Shown here piece by piece: positions 54,315 through 63,849 of a stretch of DNA of 64,000 nucleotides. Below the pieces are notes generated by a model. It had not been told where the DNA came from. It saw only the letters and a list, made by a program, of their open reading frames with translations, and ran no database searches. Made by a program: the position numbers and the translations under genes. This DNA is from Phenylobacterium sp. SCN 70-31. Lineage in GTDB: Bacteria > Pseudomonadota > Alphaproteobacteria > Caulobacterales > Caulobacteraceae. The stretch spans positions 62,001 to 126,000 of the forward strand of contig NZ_MEEX01000005.1 in assembly GCF_001724605.1 (NCBI RefSeq), read 5' to 3'. How positions within the stretch are numbered: the stretch's first letter is position 1; each line of letters begins with the position of its first letter.

Positions 54315-55223
54315 ATGGTGGCGTGTGGAGAGGCCTTGACGGTCCGGAACACCCTGATGGCGGCGCTGGCGCTGTGCCTTCTGGCGGGTCCCGCCGCGGC
54401 GCAGAGCGGCGGTGCGCACGCCCGCTTCGCCGCGATCATGGACGAGGTGTTCGGCCCGGGCGCGTGGCGGATGACCGGCGGCTATCGCACCCCCGAACGC
54501 GAAGATCAGCTCCGAGCCCAGGGCGCCGCCACCGTTCGCCCGGGCGGCGTGTCGCGCCATTCCCTGGGCACCCCGGCCGCGCCGGGCGCCTATGATCTGG
54601 TGGTGGCCGGCCTCAGCCCGCATGAGGCGGCGGAACGCCTGCGGCGCGCCGGCGCGCCCTTCGCCCGTTACCAGCCCAAGGGCGCCCACGGGACCCAGGG
54701 GGCGCATCTCCATCTGGAACCCTGGTCCTTCGATCTGCGCGCGACCGGTCCGGTCGGATGGCCGCCGATCCTCCAGGCCCGACACACCCCGTCCCGATCG
54801 CATCGCGCCGACGTGACCCCCGGCTTTCCCGTCGTGACCGAAGGGCTTCGCCGCACAGCCCGCGCCCCGGAGGTCGACGTCGCGGCGGAGCCGGCCGTGG
54901 ACGCCTCCGCATCGCCGCTGTTGGCGGTGCTTCGGGTCCGCGCACTGGGGGACGATCCCGACGCACAGATCCGGCTCGCACGGGCCTACGCCGAGGGTGA
55001 CGGCGCCCCGAAGAATCTCGCCGAAGCCATGACCTGGCTGGAACTGGCCGCCGGCAATCCCAGGGCCACCGCCGAGGCGCAGACGGAAGCCCGCAACGCC
55101 CTGGCGCGGATGAAACGCCGCCGCCAGGCCGACCGCGACGCCGACCTCCTTCATGTCGCCCAGGCCGGACCGGGCCAGGGAAGCGTCACCTCGGGTCGTC
55201 GGGGCGTCATCGTCATCCCCTGA
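54315..55223 (+). CDS. Exported peptidase-M15-like domain fused to Sel1-type repeat
   Basis: A 302-residue exported protein. After a signal peptide (ending A-A-A-Q, about residue 30) the region 35-140 has the layout of M15-like zinc D-Ala-D-Ala carboxypeptidases: G-Y-R-T-P, S-R-H-S-L-G, Y-D-L-V and H-L-H-L-E, giving His, Asp and His ligands. Residues about 205-265 hold a Sel1/TPR-like motif (D-P-D-A-Q-I-R-L-A-R-A-Y-A-E-G-D-G-A-P-K-N). Cell-wall processing guided by a protein-interaction repeat is likely. A TTG at 54336 behind GGAGAGG is a plausible alternative start. Confidence 0.75.
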   Translation: MVACGEALTVRNTLMAALALCLLAGPAAAQSGGAHARFAAIMDEVFGPGAWRMTGGYRTPEREDQLRAQGAATVRPGGVSRHSLGTPAAPGAYDLVVAGLSPHEAAERLRRAGAPFARYQPKGAHGTQGAHLHLEPWSFDLRATGPVGWPPILQARHTPSRSHRADVTPGFPVVTEGLRRTARAPEVDVAAEPAVDASASPLLAVLRVRALGDDPDAQIRLARAYAEGDGAPKNLAEAMTWLELAAGNPRATAEAQTEARNALARMKRRRQADRDADLLHVAQAGPGQGSVTSGRRGVIVIP

Positions 55224-55275
55224 CAATCGTCGCGCCCTATTGTCAGGCCCTGCGATCCCGGCCTTCTTTCGGGGC

Positions 55276-55965
55276 ATGACCCTGAGGATTCTCCTCGTCG
55301 CACCGATGGCGCTCGCGATGTCGGCCGCGGCGGACGCCGCCACGACGGACCAGACCTGTCGCCTCCCCGCGCGGGTGGAGCCGGCGCCGGCCCGGCCCAC
55401 GCCCGCCCACGAGGTTTCGCGTACGCGAACAGATCACTATCAGCTCGCCCTGAGCTGGTCCCCGGAATGGTGCCGGGGACGGTCCGACCGCCTCCAGTGC
55501 CAGGACAACAGCTTCGGGTTCATCGTCCACGGCCTGTGGCCCAGCGCCAGCCGTGGGCCCAATCCGCGCTTCTGCGCGCCCGCGCCGCCGCTGGACGCCG
55601 CCACCGTTCGCCGCCGGCTTTGCATGACGCCCTCGCCGACGCTGATGCAGCATCAGTGGGCCGCGCACGGCGCCTGCGGCTGGCGCAGCGCCGAGGCCTA
55701 TTTCGACCGGACCGCCGCCCTCTGGTCCGAACTGCGGCCTCCGCGCCTCGCGGCCCCCACAATGACCGCGGGCCAGATCCGCGAGGCCTTCGTCGCCGCC
55801 AACCCCGGCATTCCACGCGCCGCGCTCCAGGTCCGCGTCGCCGCCGGCAACCGGTTGAAGGAAGTGGGGATCTGCTACGACCTGACGTACCGTCCCACCG
55901 CCTGCCCGCGCGGCGTCGGAACGCCCGACGGCGTCGTCGTACGCATCACCCCCCGACGGGCGTAG
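55276..55965 (+). CDS. Secreted ribonuclease T2
   Basis: A 229-residue RNase T2-family endoribonuclease with a signal peptide ending A-D-A-A (about residue 22). The two catalytic segments are intact: F-G-F-I-V-H85-G-L-W-P and M-Q-H126-Q-W-A-A-H131-G-A-C. Paired cysteines suit periplasmic or extracellular folding. It cleaves single-stranded RNA to 3' phosphates through 2',3'-cyclic intermediates and may scavenge phosphate or nucleotides. Upstream in-frame residues before this ATG are not conserved-looking. Confidence 0.93.
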   Translation: MTLRILLVAPMALAMSAAADAATTDQTCRLPARVEPAPARPTPAHEVSRTRTDHYQLALSWSPEWCRGRSDRLQCQDNSFGFIVHGLWPSASRGPNPRFCAPAPPLDAATVRRRLCMTPSPTLMQHQWAAHGACGWRSAEAYFDRTAALWSELRPPRLAAPTMTAGQIREAFVAANPGIPRAALQVRVAAGNRLKEVGICYDLTYRPTACPRGVGTPDGVVVRITPRRA

Positions 55966-56020
55966 AAGGTCGGGCAGTCACGAAAGGCACGAACGGCCAC
56001 AAAGTGAGCCGCCCGCCGAC

Positions 56021-57511
56021 TCAGGCGGCGTCGGCGTCCGCCTCGCCGGCGCCCTTGACCAGGCCCTCCAGGCCTTGCTCGCGGACCTTGCGGTACAGGG
56101 TGGAGCGGCCAATGCCGAGACGTCGGGCCACTTCGCTCATATGGCCGGCGTAGACCTCGATGGCGAGCTGGATGAGGTCGCGCTCGATCTCTTCCAGAGT
56201 CCGCAGATGGCCCCGCCCGTCCAGGATCCGCACAGGCTGGTCCGCAGCCGGGACTCCGCCGTCCGTCGATGGCGTCGGCAGGGCCGGCGTGGACGCTGCG
56301 GGAGCTACCGGCGTCTCGAACTCGGGTGGCGGAGCCGCGACACCCGAGATCGCCGGGAAGTCGTAGGGCTGAAGATAGGGCGCGTCGGACAGGACGATCG
56401 CGCGATAGACCGCGTTTTCAAGCTGGCGCACGTTGCCCGGCCAGTCGTAGGCCGAGAGGCACGCCAGGGTCTCCGGCGCGGCGCCCACCACCGATTTGCC
56501 CTCCTCCACGTTGAAGCGACGGACGAAGGCGTCCAGCAGGGCGGGGATGTCGTCCTTGCGCTCGCGCAGCGCCGGCGCTTCGATCGGGAACACGTTCAGG
56601 CGGTAGTAGAGGTCCTCGCGGAACCGGCCTTCGGCCACGGCCTGGGAAAGGTCGCGGTTGGTGGCCGAGACGATGCGCACGTCCACCTTGATCGAACGCT
56701 TGGCGCCGATCGGGTCGATCTCGCTCTCCTGCAGCGCGCGCAGAAGCTTGACCTGGATGTCCAGCGGCAGTTCGCCCACCTCGTCCAGGAACAGGGTGCC
56801 GCCATTGGCCTCCTGGAACTTGCCCAGATGCTTGTCTGTGGCGCCGGTGAAGCTGCCCTTCTCGTGGCCGAACAGGATGCTCTCGACCAGGTTTTCGGGG
56901 ATGGCGCCGCAGTTGACCGCCACGAAGGGCTTGCCGGCCCGGTCGGACGAGCCGTGGACGGCGCGCGCGATCACCTCCTTGCCGACACCGCTCTCGCCGG
57001 TGATCAGGATCGGGATCGAGGACTTCGCCGCGCGCTCGCCCAGACGCTTGACCATCAGCATGGCCGGCGAGGCGCCGATCAGGTCGTCGAAGGTGGTGCG
57101 GCCGTTCGCATGCTTCTTGAGCCGGTCCACCTCGCGCTGGAGCGAGCCCATCGAGAGCGCGTTCCGGATCGAGACGATGATGCGTTCGGGACTGGCGGGC
57201 TTCACGAAGAAATCGCAGGCGCCGGCCTGCATCGCCTGCACGACCGTGTCGATCCCGCCCGTGGCGGTCAGCACGATGACCGGCTGGTTGAAGCCGCGCG
57301 CGCGCATCTCGACCAGAGCGTCCTGGCCGGGAATGCCGGGCATGACGAGGTCGAGAAGGATGACGTCCACGCCGGCTCCGGCGTTGAGATGCTGGATCGC
57401 CTCGTCGCCGCTCTGGGCGTGAGCGACCGCGAACCCTTCCCGTTCGAGAACCGCCTGGATCAGGCGGCGCTGCGTCGGGTCGTCGTCGACGACCAGGACC
57501 GTTTTGGCCAT
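56021..57511 (-). CDS. tacA: TacA-like sigma-54-dependent response regulator
   Basis: A 496-residue NtrC-type activator: receiver domain (1-120, phosphoacceptor Asp54), AAA+ sigma-54 interaction domain (about 143-375, Walker A G-E-S-G-V-G-K178-E, loop G-S-F-T-G-A at 219-224) and a Fis-type helix-turn-helix (about 450-485). Sequence and the gapR neighbourhood match Caulobacter TacA, which activates stalk-related genes after phosphorelay from ShkA-ShpA. The C-terminal A-A fits a ClpXP-type degron, in line with the known cell-cycle degradation of TacA. The sigma-54 loop has Ser where many members have Ala. Confidence 0.88.
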   Translation of the reverse strand: MAKTVLVVDDDPTQRRLIQAVLEREGFAVAHAQSGDEAIQHLNAGAGVDVILLDLVMPGIPGQDALVEMRARGFNQPVIVLTATGGIDTVVQAMQAGACDFFVKPASPERIIVSIRNALSMGSLQREVDRLKKHANGRTTFDDLIGASPAMLMVKRLGERAAKSSIPILITGESGVGKEVIARAVHGSSDRAGKPFVAVNCGAIPENLVESILFGHEKGSFTGATDKHLGKFQEANGGTLFLDEVGELPLDIQVKLLRALQESEIDPIGAKRSIKVDVRIVSATNRDLSQAVAEGRFREDLYYRLNVFPIEAPALRERKDDIPALLDAFVRRFNVEEGKSVVGAAPETLACLSAYDWPGNVRQLENAVYRAIVLSDAPYLQPYDFPAISGVAAPPPEFETPVAPAASTPALPTPSTDGGVPAADQPVRILDGRGHLRTLEEIERDLIQLAIEVYAGHMSEVARRLGIGRSTLYRKVREQGLEGLVKGAGEADADAA

Positions 57512-57695
57512 ATGAAAACACCCACCGATTGGGCTCTCGCCTGTTCTGGGCGAGGCCTCGTTCTTGTCCCCCTTTGGTACAGGGCAAGGGTAAAGGCGGC
57601 GTTTCGCAACCCTGAGTCAGGCGTTAACGGGCGTGGTTTCCAAGTCGGCCCCCACCCCGGCGCTCCTGTGCAGGTATGCCAAGGCCGCCGCCCGA

Positions 57696-57724
57696 AAAGT
57701 GGCCCCTGGATTCCGGTCCACTTT
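57696..57724. promoter_or_regulatory. Inverted repeat before the MocR-type gene
   Basis: AAAGTGG (57696-57702) is mirrored by CCACTTT (57718-57724), directly followed by two copies of TGGCGCCATG, the second of which contains the start codon. It may be an autoregulatory operator for the downstream regulator. Confidence 0.4.
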
Positions 57725-57740
57725 GGCGCCATGTGGCGCC

Positions 57741-59177
57741 ATGAGCCCGCGCCGGATCGGTCCCGCCTCCCTCAGCCGCCTGCTCGGCGCGTGGCGCGCC
57801 GAGCGTGGGTCGGCCTATCGCCAGCTCGCCGACAGCCTGCGGCTGCTGATCCTCGACGGCCGCCTGCCGCTGGACGTGGTGCTGCCGGGCGAACGCGAAC
57901 TGGCCGCGACCCTGGAGATCAGCCGCACCACCGTGACCGCCGCGCTCGCCCGCTTGCGGGACGACGGCTTCCTCGAACGCCGCCAGGGCGCCGGCGCACG
58001 GACGCGCCTGCCCGCCGGCCCAGGCGATCGCGGCTCGAGCCCCTTGATGCTGGGTCCTTCGACCGAGGGGCTGCTGGACCTGGGCGCCGCCGCGCCGCCG
58101 GCCTCCGAGGTGGTGCCCCAGGCGTTCGCCGCGGCGTTGGGCGATTTTCCGGCGCACCTGTCGAACCACGGCTACCTGCCGCTGGGGCTGCCCGTGCTGC
58201 GCGCCGCCATCGCCGCGCGCTACGGCCGCCGCGGCCTGCCGACGCATCCCGACCAGATCATGGTCACGAGCGGGGCGCAGCACGCCCTGGCCCTGATGCT
58301 GCGGCTGACCTGCGGGCCGGGCGACCGGGTGGTGATCGACCATCCCACCTATCCGCACGCCATCGACGCCATCCAGCGCAGTTCCTGCCGCCCGGTCCCG
58401 GTGGGCCTGCCCGGCCAGGGCTGGGATGTGGACGGCGTCGCCGCCGCCCTCCGCCAGGCGGGGCCGCGGCTGGCCTATTTCATCCCCGATTTCCATAACC
58501 CCACCGGCCAGTGGATGGGCCTCGATACGCGCGCCGCCATCGCGGCGGCGGCGGCGGCCTCGCGCACCGTCGCCGTCTTCGACGAAACCCTGATCGACCT
58601 CGCCCTGGACGGGCCCGTGCAGCCCTACGGTTTCGAGGAGCCCGAGGGCCTGGTGCGCCTGGGATCGATGGGCAAGAGCTTCTGGGGCGGCCTGCGCCTG
58701 GGCTGGATCCGCGCCGACGCCGCGACCATCCAGGCTCTGGCTGCGCGCCGCGTGTCGCTGGACCTCGGGACCCCGATCCTGGAGCAGCTCGCCGCCGCCC
58801 GCCTGCTGGCCGACGACGAACCGGCGCTGACCGCCCGCCGCACGATGCTGGCCGAACGGCGCGACGCCTTGCTGGCCGCCGTGCGCACCCATCTGCCCGA
58901 CTGGCGCGTCACCCGCCCGGCGGGTGGCCTGTCCCTTTGGGCCGAACTGCCCGCCCCTGTCTCCAACGCGCTGGCCGCGACGTCGGAGCGCTTCGGCGTA
59001 CGGCTGGCCGCCGGGCCGCGCTTCGGGGTCGACGGCGCCTTCGAGCGCTTCGTGCGCCTGCCCTATACGCTGCCGCCGAAGGATCTCGCCGAGGCCGCAC
59101 GCAGGCTCGCCCAGGCCTACGCTCGCCTGCGGCCGACGCCGGGCCAGCCCCGCCTGACCGCCGGCGCCGTCATCTGA
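57741..59177 (+). CDS. MocR-type GntR regulator with aminotransferase domain
   Basis: A 478-residue MocR/PdxR-family regulator. The N-terminal GntR winged helix is at about residues 15-85 (P-G-E-R-E-L-A-A-T-L-E-I-S-R-T-T-V). It is fused to a fold-type-I aminotransferase-like domain (about 110-470) in which the PLP-lysine is the Lys of S-M-G-K-S-F-W. Such proteins sense PLP or an amino-compound and control nearby genes. The start was set at the ATG overlapping the second TGGCGCCATG repeat; a longer frame upstream is not supported. The target could be itself or the PQQ dehydrogenase gene downstream. Confidence 0.9.
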   Translation: MSPRRIGPASLSRLLGAWRAERGSAYRQLADSLRLLILDGRLPLDVVLPGERELAATLEISRTTVTAALARLRDDGFLERRQGAGARTRLPAGPGDRGSSPLMLGPSTEGLLDLGAAAPPASEVVPQAFAAALGDFPAHLSNHGYLPLGLPVLRAAIAARYGRRGLPTHPDQIMVTSGAQHALALMLRLTCGPGDRVVIDHPTYPHAIDAIQRSSCRPVPVGLPGQGWDVDGVAAALRQAGPRLAYFIPDFHNPTGQWMGLDTRAAIAAAAAASRTVAVFDETLIDLALDGPVQPYGFEEPEGLVRLGSMGKSFWGGLRLGWIRADAATIQALAARRVSLDLGTPILEQLAAARLLADDEPALTARRTMLAERRDALLAAVRTHLPDWRVTRPAGGLSLWAELPAPVSNALAATSERFGVRLAAGPRFGVDGAFERFVRLPYTLPPKDLAEAARRLAQAYARLRPTPGQPRLTAGAVI

Positions 59178-59293
59178 GGCGGCGCCCGCCGCCTGCGTTC
59201 CGCCGCGACAGGCTTGCGGGGGCCGGCGCGCGGGGCATAGTGCGTGCCGGAACGCCGATCGCCCGAACGAAATCGGCTGCTGGGGAGGGCTGC

Positions 59294-61441
59294 ATGAAGA
59301 TCGTCCGTCGGGGTGTCGCCCCTCTGGGTATCCGCCTGGGCCTGGCGCTGGTCGCCGCCGCGAGTCTCGCGGCCTGCCAGAAGCCGGCCGGACATGTCGA
59401 CAGCGAGCGCCTTCTGGCCGCCGCCGCCAACGCCGAGTGGCTGTCCTACGGCAAGGATTATTCCGAGCAGCGCTTCAGCCCGCTCGACAAGGTCAACGCG
59501 TCCAACGTCAAGGACCTGGGCCTGGCGTGGTACGCCGAGTTCGACACCGACCGCGGCCAGGAGGCGACGCCCCTGGTGATCGACGGCGTGCTCTACACCT
59601 CCACGGCCTGGTCCAAGGTGTTCGCCTTCGACGCCAAGACCGGCGAGCGCCTGTGGGCCTACGATCCGCGGGTCGAGGGCGCCAAGGGCTTCGACGCATG
59701 CTGCGACGTGGTGAACCGCGGCGTCGCGGTCTGGAAGGGCCGCGTCTACGTCGGCACGATCGACGGGAGGCTGGTGGCGCTGAACGCCAAGACCGGCGCG
59801 GTGGACTGGGAGGTCCAGACCACCGACACGTCCAAGCCGTACACCATCACCGGCGCGCCGCGGGTGGTGAAGGACAAGGTTCTGATCGGCAACGGCGGCG
59901 CCGAGTACGGCGTGCGCGGCTACATCTCGGCCTATGACGCGGCTACGGGAAAGCTGGCCTGGCGCTTCTTCACCACGCCAAACCCTACCGGCGCGCCCGA
60001 CGGCGCGGCCTCGGACAAGGTGATGGCCGAGAAAGCCGCGGCCACCTGGAGCGACGGCGCCTGGAAGGAGACCGGCGGCGGCGGCACCGTGTGGGATTCC
60101 ATGGCCTACGACCCCGAGCTGGACATCATGTACTTCGGGATCGGCAACGGGACGCCCTGGAACCACATGAAGCGGTCGGGCGGGAAGGGCGACAACCTCT
60201 TCCTGTCGTCGATCCTGGCGTTGAAACCCGACACCGGCGAGTACGTCTGGCACTATCAGACGACGCCCGGCGAGAGCTGGGACTACACCGCCACCCAGCA
60301 CATCATGCTGGCCGAACTGAACATCGACGGCCAGCCACGCAAGGTGCTGATGCAGGCGCCGAAGAACGGTTTCTTCTACGTGCTGGACCGCGCCACCGGG
60401 AAGCTGATCTCGGCCAAGAACTACGTGCCGATCACCTGGGCCACCCACGTCGATCTGGCTACCGGCCGGCCCGTGGAGACCCCCGGGGCGCGCTATGAGA
60501 AGAACCCGGTTCTGGCCCTGCCGGGACCGCTGGGCGGCCACAACTGGCAGCCGATGGCGTTCAGCCCCAAGACCGGCCTCGTCTACATTCCGACGCAAGC
60601 CACGCCGTTCCCCTATACCGACGAGAAGGGCTTCGCCGTCCGGGCGGGCGCCTGGAACACGGGCACCGACTTCCTGGCCAATTCCCTGCCCACCGACCAG
60701 GCGCAGATCAAGGCGATGATGGCGGCGATCAAGGGCACGCTGGTCGCCTGGGACCCGGTGGCCCAGAGAGAGGTCTGGCGGGTGGAGCATCCGCACTTCT
60801 GGAACGCGGGCGTCCTGTCGACGGGCGGCGGCCTGGTGTTCCAGGGCAACGCCCAGGGCGAGTTCACCGCCTATGACGCCGCCAAGGGCGCCCCGCTCTG
60901 GACGGCGAAGACCGGCAACGGCGTCATCGCCGCGCCGATGACCTATGAGCTGGGCGGCGAGCAGTATGTGGCGATCATGGTGGGCGCCGGCGGCGGCGGT
61001 CAGATCTCTGCGCCCGGCCTGATGCCTGCGCGACCGCGCCTGCCGGGGCGGCTGCTGGTGTACAAGCTGGGCGGAACGGCCAAGGCGCCCGAGTTCCCTC
61101 AACCCGCCGCGCCCGCCATCGACCTGACGCAGGTCGCCTCCACCGGCGACGTGAAGAACGGCTTCGCGCTCTACCACCAGAACTGCCAGGTGTGTCACGG
61201 ACCGAACGCGTCGGGATCGTGGCTGCCGGACCTCAAGGCCTCGCCCATGCTGCTGACCGCCGACAACTGGAAGGGCGTGGTGATCGACGGCGCCAGCGCC
61301 AGTCGCGGCATGGCCGGCTTCTCCCGCTTCTTCGACGCCAAGGGCGCCGAGGACATCCGCGCCTACGTCATCCAGGAGGCGCGAACGGCCCAAGCGGCGG
61401 CGGCCAAGGCCGCGGCCCCCATGGCGGCGGCGGGCCGATAG
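59294..61441 (+). CDS. PQQ-dependent quinohaemoprotein alcohol dehydrogenase (lipoprotein)
   Basis: A 715-residue type II quinohaemoprotein dehydrogenase: lipoprotein-type signal (L-A-A-C), eight-bladed PQQ propeller (about 35-600) and a C-terminal cytochrome c domain (C631-Q-V-C634-H635). The adjacent cysteines C136-C137 form the ring disulfide over PQQ. The catalytic base is expected at Asp330 in S-W-D-Y-T. The residue two positions on is Thr, not Asp, so a calcium rather than lanthanide cofactor is predicted. It oxidises alcohols in the periplasm and passes electrons through its own haem. The ATG follows GGGGAGGG. No PQQ synthesis genes are in the window. Confidence 0.94.
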   Translation: MKIVRRGVAPLGIRLGLALVAAASLAACQKPAGHVDSERLLAAAANAEWLSYGKDYSEQRFSPLDKVNASNVKDLGLAWYAEFDTDRGQEATPLVIDGVLYTSTAWSKVFAFDAKTGERLWAYDPRVEGAKGFDACCDVVNRGVAVWKGRVYVGTIDGRLVALNAKTGAVDWEVQTTDTSKPYTITGAPRVVKDKVLIGNGGAEYGVRGYISAYDAATGKLAWRFFTTPNPTGAPDGAASDKVMAEKAAATWSDGAWKETGGGGTVWDSMAYDPELDIMYFGIGNGTPWNHMKRSGGKGDNLFLSSILALKPDTGEYVWHYQTTPGESWDYTATQHIMLAELNIDGQPRKVLMQAPKNGFFYVLDRATGKLISAKNYVPITWATHVDLATGRPVETPGARYEKNPVLALPGPLGGHNWQPMAFSPKTGLVYIPTQATPFPYTDEKGFAVRAGAWNTGTDFLANSLPTDQAQIKAMMAAIKGTLVAWDPVAQREVWRVEHPHFWNAGVLSTGGGLVFQGNAQGEFTAYDAAKGAPLWTAKTGNGVIAAPMTYELGGEQYVAIMVGAGGGGQISAPGLMPARPRLPGRLLVYKLGGTAKAPEFPQPAAPAIDLTQVASTGDVKNGFALYHQNCQVCHGPNASGSWLPDLKASPMLLTADNWKGVVIDGASASRGMAGFSRFFDAKGAEDIRAYVIQEARTAQAAAAKAAAPMAAAGR

Positions 61442-62332
61442 TCACGACGGCGCAGAGCGCGTCGTCCAGGTGACGACGCCCACGCCCGCCAGGATCAGGG
61501 CGAGCGCGGCGAAGGCCGGCCAGCCGGGCCGTTCGCCCAGCGCCGCCATGCCGAGCGCGGTGGCCAGGCAAGGGGCCAGGTAGATGGACATCGACATGAA
61601 GAGCGGCCCCCGCCGCTGGATCAGGAAGACGTAGCCCACCGTCGCGAGGCCGGTGGAAAAGACACCCAGGGCGGCGACCGCCAGCACGGCGGGCCAGGGC
61701 GGCCATGTGTCGGGGATCGGATCGAGAAGGGGCGCCGCCGTCAGGGCGAAGACCAGCGCCCACAGGCACATCATCAGGGCCCCCGCCGTCGAGGACACCT
61801 CGGGCGCGCGGCGGGTCGCGATGTTGGCCACGGCGTAGAGCGCCGCCCCGGACAGCGCTGCGACGACCGCCGCCGCCTCCACGGTCACGCCCCCGACCAG
61901 CCGCGGCGCCACCAGCGTCACCAGCCCCGCGAACCCCAGGCCGACGCCGAAGGCCTTGCGCCAGCTCAGCCGGTCCCCCGCCACGAAGAGATGCGCCAGC
62001 AGGGCGGTGAAGATGGGCGAGGCGCCGTTGCAGATCGCCACGACGGCCGAAGGCAGCTGCTGCGACGCGTAGGCGAACAGCACGAAGGGAAAGGCCATTC
62101 CGAAGAAGCCGATGAGAGCATAGGCGCGCCACGCGGGATGCCGCAGCGACGGCAGGCTCTGGCGCTGGAGGACGAGCACCACGGCCAGGGTGGCGGATGC
62201 GATGGCGATGCGGCCCACCGTGTTCCAGGCCGGATCGATGTGCGCCGTGGCGACCTTCAGGGCGGCGAAGCCCGAACCCCAGATGACCACCAGTGCGGCC
62301 AGCACCAGCCAGTCGAACGCGCTTCCCCGCAT
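61442..62332 (-). CDS. EamA/DMT-family transporter
   Basis: A 296-residue membrane protein with ten hydrophobic segments arranged as two EamA repeats, typical of drug/metabolite exporters such as RhtA and YdcZ-like proteins. The W-G-S-G-F motif near the start is a family mark. It is convergent with the PQQ dehydrogenase gene with no bases between the two stops. The substrate is unknown. Confidence 0.92.
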   Translation of the reverse strand: MRGSAFDWLVLAALVVIWGSGFAALKVATAHIDPAWNTVGRIAIASATLAVVLVLQRQSLPSLRHPAWRAYALIGFFGMAFPFVLFAYASQQLPSAVVAICNGASPIFTALLAHLFVAGDRLSWRKAFGVGLGFAGLVTLVAPRLVGGVTVEAAAVVAALSGAALYAVANIATRRAPEVSSTAGALMMCLWALVFALTAAPLLDPIPDTWPPWPAVLAVAALGVFSTGLATVGYVFLIQRRGPLFMSMSIYLAPCLATALGMAALGERPGWPAFAALALILAGVGVVTWTTRSAPS

Positions 62333-62486
62333 GGTTCCGTCCCCCAGGCCCCGGTTGGATCATATCGCCGCAGGCGCCGCCATGGCCGCTTCCGCGGAAA
62401 CCGGCTTCCGCGACGGCGTGGACGTGCATTCCGGAAAACTTTTGCTTGCGCTCGAGATCAAACGAGAGCTTTTGGCGCGCGGGCCA

Positions 62487-62535
62487 CGCCCCCCCAACGG
62501 GGCGCTGCCCATCTGCAAGGATGGGAGACATCGCA
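62487..62535 (+). promoter_or_regulatory. serC leader RNA candidate
   Basis: Two consecutive hairpins precede serC. CGCCCC/GGGGCG (62487-62492 with 62499-62504) is followed by CCCATC/GATGGG (62508-62513 with 62520-62525), and the second covers the GGGAG ribosome site. This matches the described alphaproteobacterial serC leader, in which the last stem overlaps the serC ribosome-binding site. Control of translation by a serine-pathway signal is expected but the ligand is not established. Confidence 0.65.
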
Positions 62536-63723
62536 ATGACCACCACGCCGAAGCCGGCGCTTCGCCCGGCTCGTCCCGAATTTTCTTCCGGCCCGTGCGC
62601 GAAGCGCCCCGGATGGACCCCCGAAAATCTCAGCAACGCCGTCCTGGGCCGCTCGCATCGCTCCAAGCTGGGCAAGGCGCGACTGAAGGACGCCATCGAT
62701 CGCACCCGCGCGGTGCTGCAGGTGCCGGACGATTTCCTGATCGGTATCGTCGCCGGCTCGGACACCGGCGCGGTCGAGATGGCGCTGTGGTCCATGCTGG
62801 GGCCGAAGCCGGTCCAGCTCCTGGCCTTCGAGAGCTTCGGCAAGGACTGGGTCACCGACGTGACCAAGCAGCTCAAGATCGCGGCCGAGGTCCTGGACGC
62901 GCCCTATGGCCAGCTTCCCGACCTGAGCAAGGTTCGCAAGGACGCCGACCTGGTCTTCACCTGGAACGGCACGACCTCGGGCGTGCGCGTGCCGAACGCC
63001 GACTTCATCTCCGCCGACCGCGAGGGGATCACCATCTGCGACGCCACCTCGGCGGCGTTCGCCCAGGATCTCGACTGGGCCAAGCTCGATGTGGTCACCT
63101 TCTCCTGGCAGAAGGCGCTGGGCGGCGAGGCCGCGCACGGCGTCCTGATCCTCGGCCCCCGCGCCGTGGCCCGCCTGGAAAGCCACACCCCCGCCTGGCC
63201 GATGCCCAAGCTGTTCCGCATGACCAAGCCCAACAAGGAAGGCGGGGGCGGCAAAGTGAACCTCGAGATCTTCGAGGGCGCCACGATCAACACGCCCTCC
63301 ATGCTCTGCGTGGAAGACGCCATCGACGCCCTGAAATGGGCCGAGAACATCGGCGGTCTGGCCGAGATGCGCCGGCGCGCCGACGCCAACCTGGCCATCC
63401 TCGCCGACTGGGTCGCGAAGACCCCGTGGGTCGAGTTCCTGGCCGAAGACCCGGCCGCGCGCTCGAACACCTCGGTCTGCCTGAAGGTGGTCGATCCGCG
63501 CGTCACCGGCCTGCCCGCCGACGCCCAGGCCGACTTCGCCAAGAAGCTGGCCTCGGTGCTGGAGAAGGAGGGCGTGGCCCTCGACATCGGCGGCTATCGC
63601 GACGCCCCTCCCGGCCTGCGGATCTGGTGCGGCGCCACGGTGGAGACGTCCGACGTCGATGCGCTGACGCCCTGGCTCGACTGGGCCTTCGCGTCCGTCG
63701 CCGCCGACCTCGCCACCGCCTGA
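62536..63723 (+). CDS. serC: Phosphoserine aminotransferase
   Basis: A 395-residue class V PLP aminotransferase of the alphaproteobacterial SerC type. It makes 3-phosphoserine from 3-phosphohydroxypyruvate and glutamate, and often serves pyridoxine synthesis too. The opening [10 protein letters not shown] and the PLP lysine in [11 protein letters not shown] are present. The start is the ATG directly after the leader hairpin; the longer frame upstream runs through the leader. It is followed by serA on the same strand, giving the expected serine-synthesis pair. Confidence 0.96.
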   Translation: MTTTPKPALRPARPEFSSGPCAKRPGWTPENLSNAVLGRSHRSKLGKARLKDAIDRTRAVLQVPDDFLIGIVAGSDTGAVEMALWSMLGPKPVQLLAFESFGKDWVTDVTKQLKIAAEVLDAPYGQLPDLSKVRKDADLVFTWNGTTSGVRVPNADFISADREGITICDATSAAFAQDLDWAKLDVVTFSWQKALGGEAAHGVLILGPRAVARLESHTPAWPMPKLFRMTKPNKEGGGGKVNLEIFEGATINTPSMLCVEDAIDALKWAENIGGLAEMRRRADANLAILADWVAKTPWVEFLAEDPAARSNTSVCLKVVDPRVTGLPADAQADFAKKLASVLEKEGVALDIGGYRDAPPGLRIWCGATVETSDVDALTPWLDWAFASVAADLATA

Positions 63724-63733
63724 ACCGCCGTGC

Positions 63734-63757
63734 GTCCTTCCCCTCTGCGGGAAGGAC
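63734..63757. repeat. Palindromic repeat between serC and serA
   Basis: GTCCTTCCC pairs perfectly with GGGAAGGAC around CTCTGC, 11 bp after the serC stop. It has the look of a short interspersed palindrome and could also stabilise or partly end the serC mRNA. A (CA)n tract at about 63796-63808 follows. Confidence 0.5.
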
Positions 63758-63849
63758 CGACGGAGGGTGAAAAAACGCCCACTGTCACCCGCGCCAACAC
63801 ACACACACCTCGCCCCCGCCTCTGAGAGAGAGGGGAGATGGAGCCCGAC

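Noticed and set aside
58511-59293. Apparent extension of the PQQ dehydrogenase into the MocR-type gene
   Set aside because: It is out of frame with the confident MocR protein, while a signal peptide and ribosome site support the start at 59294.
63796-63808. Short CA dinucleotide tract before serA
   Set aside because: It is non-coding, short, and not placed at a spacing that would suggest phase variation of serA.
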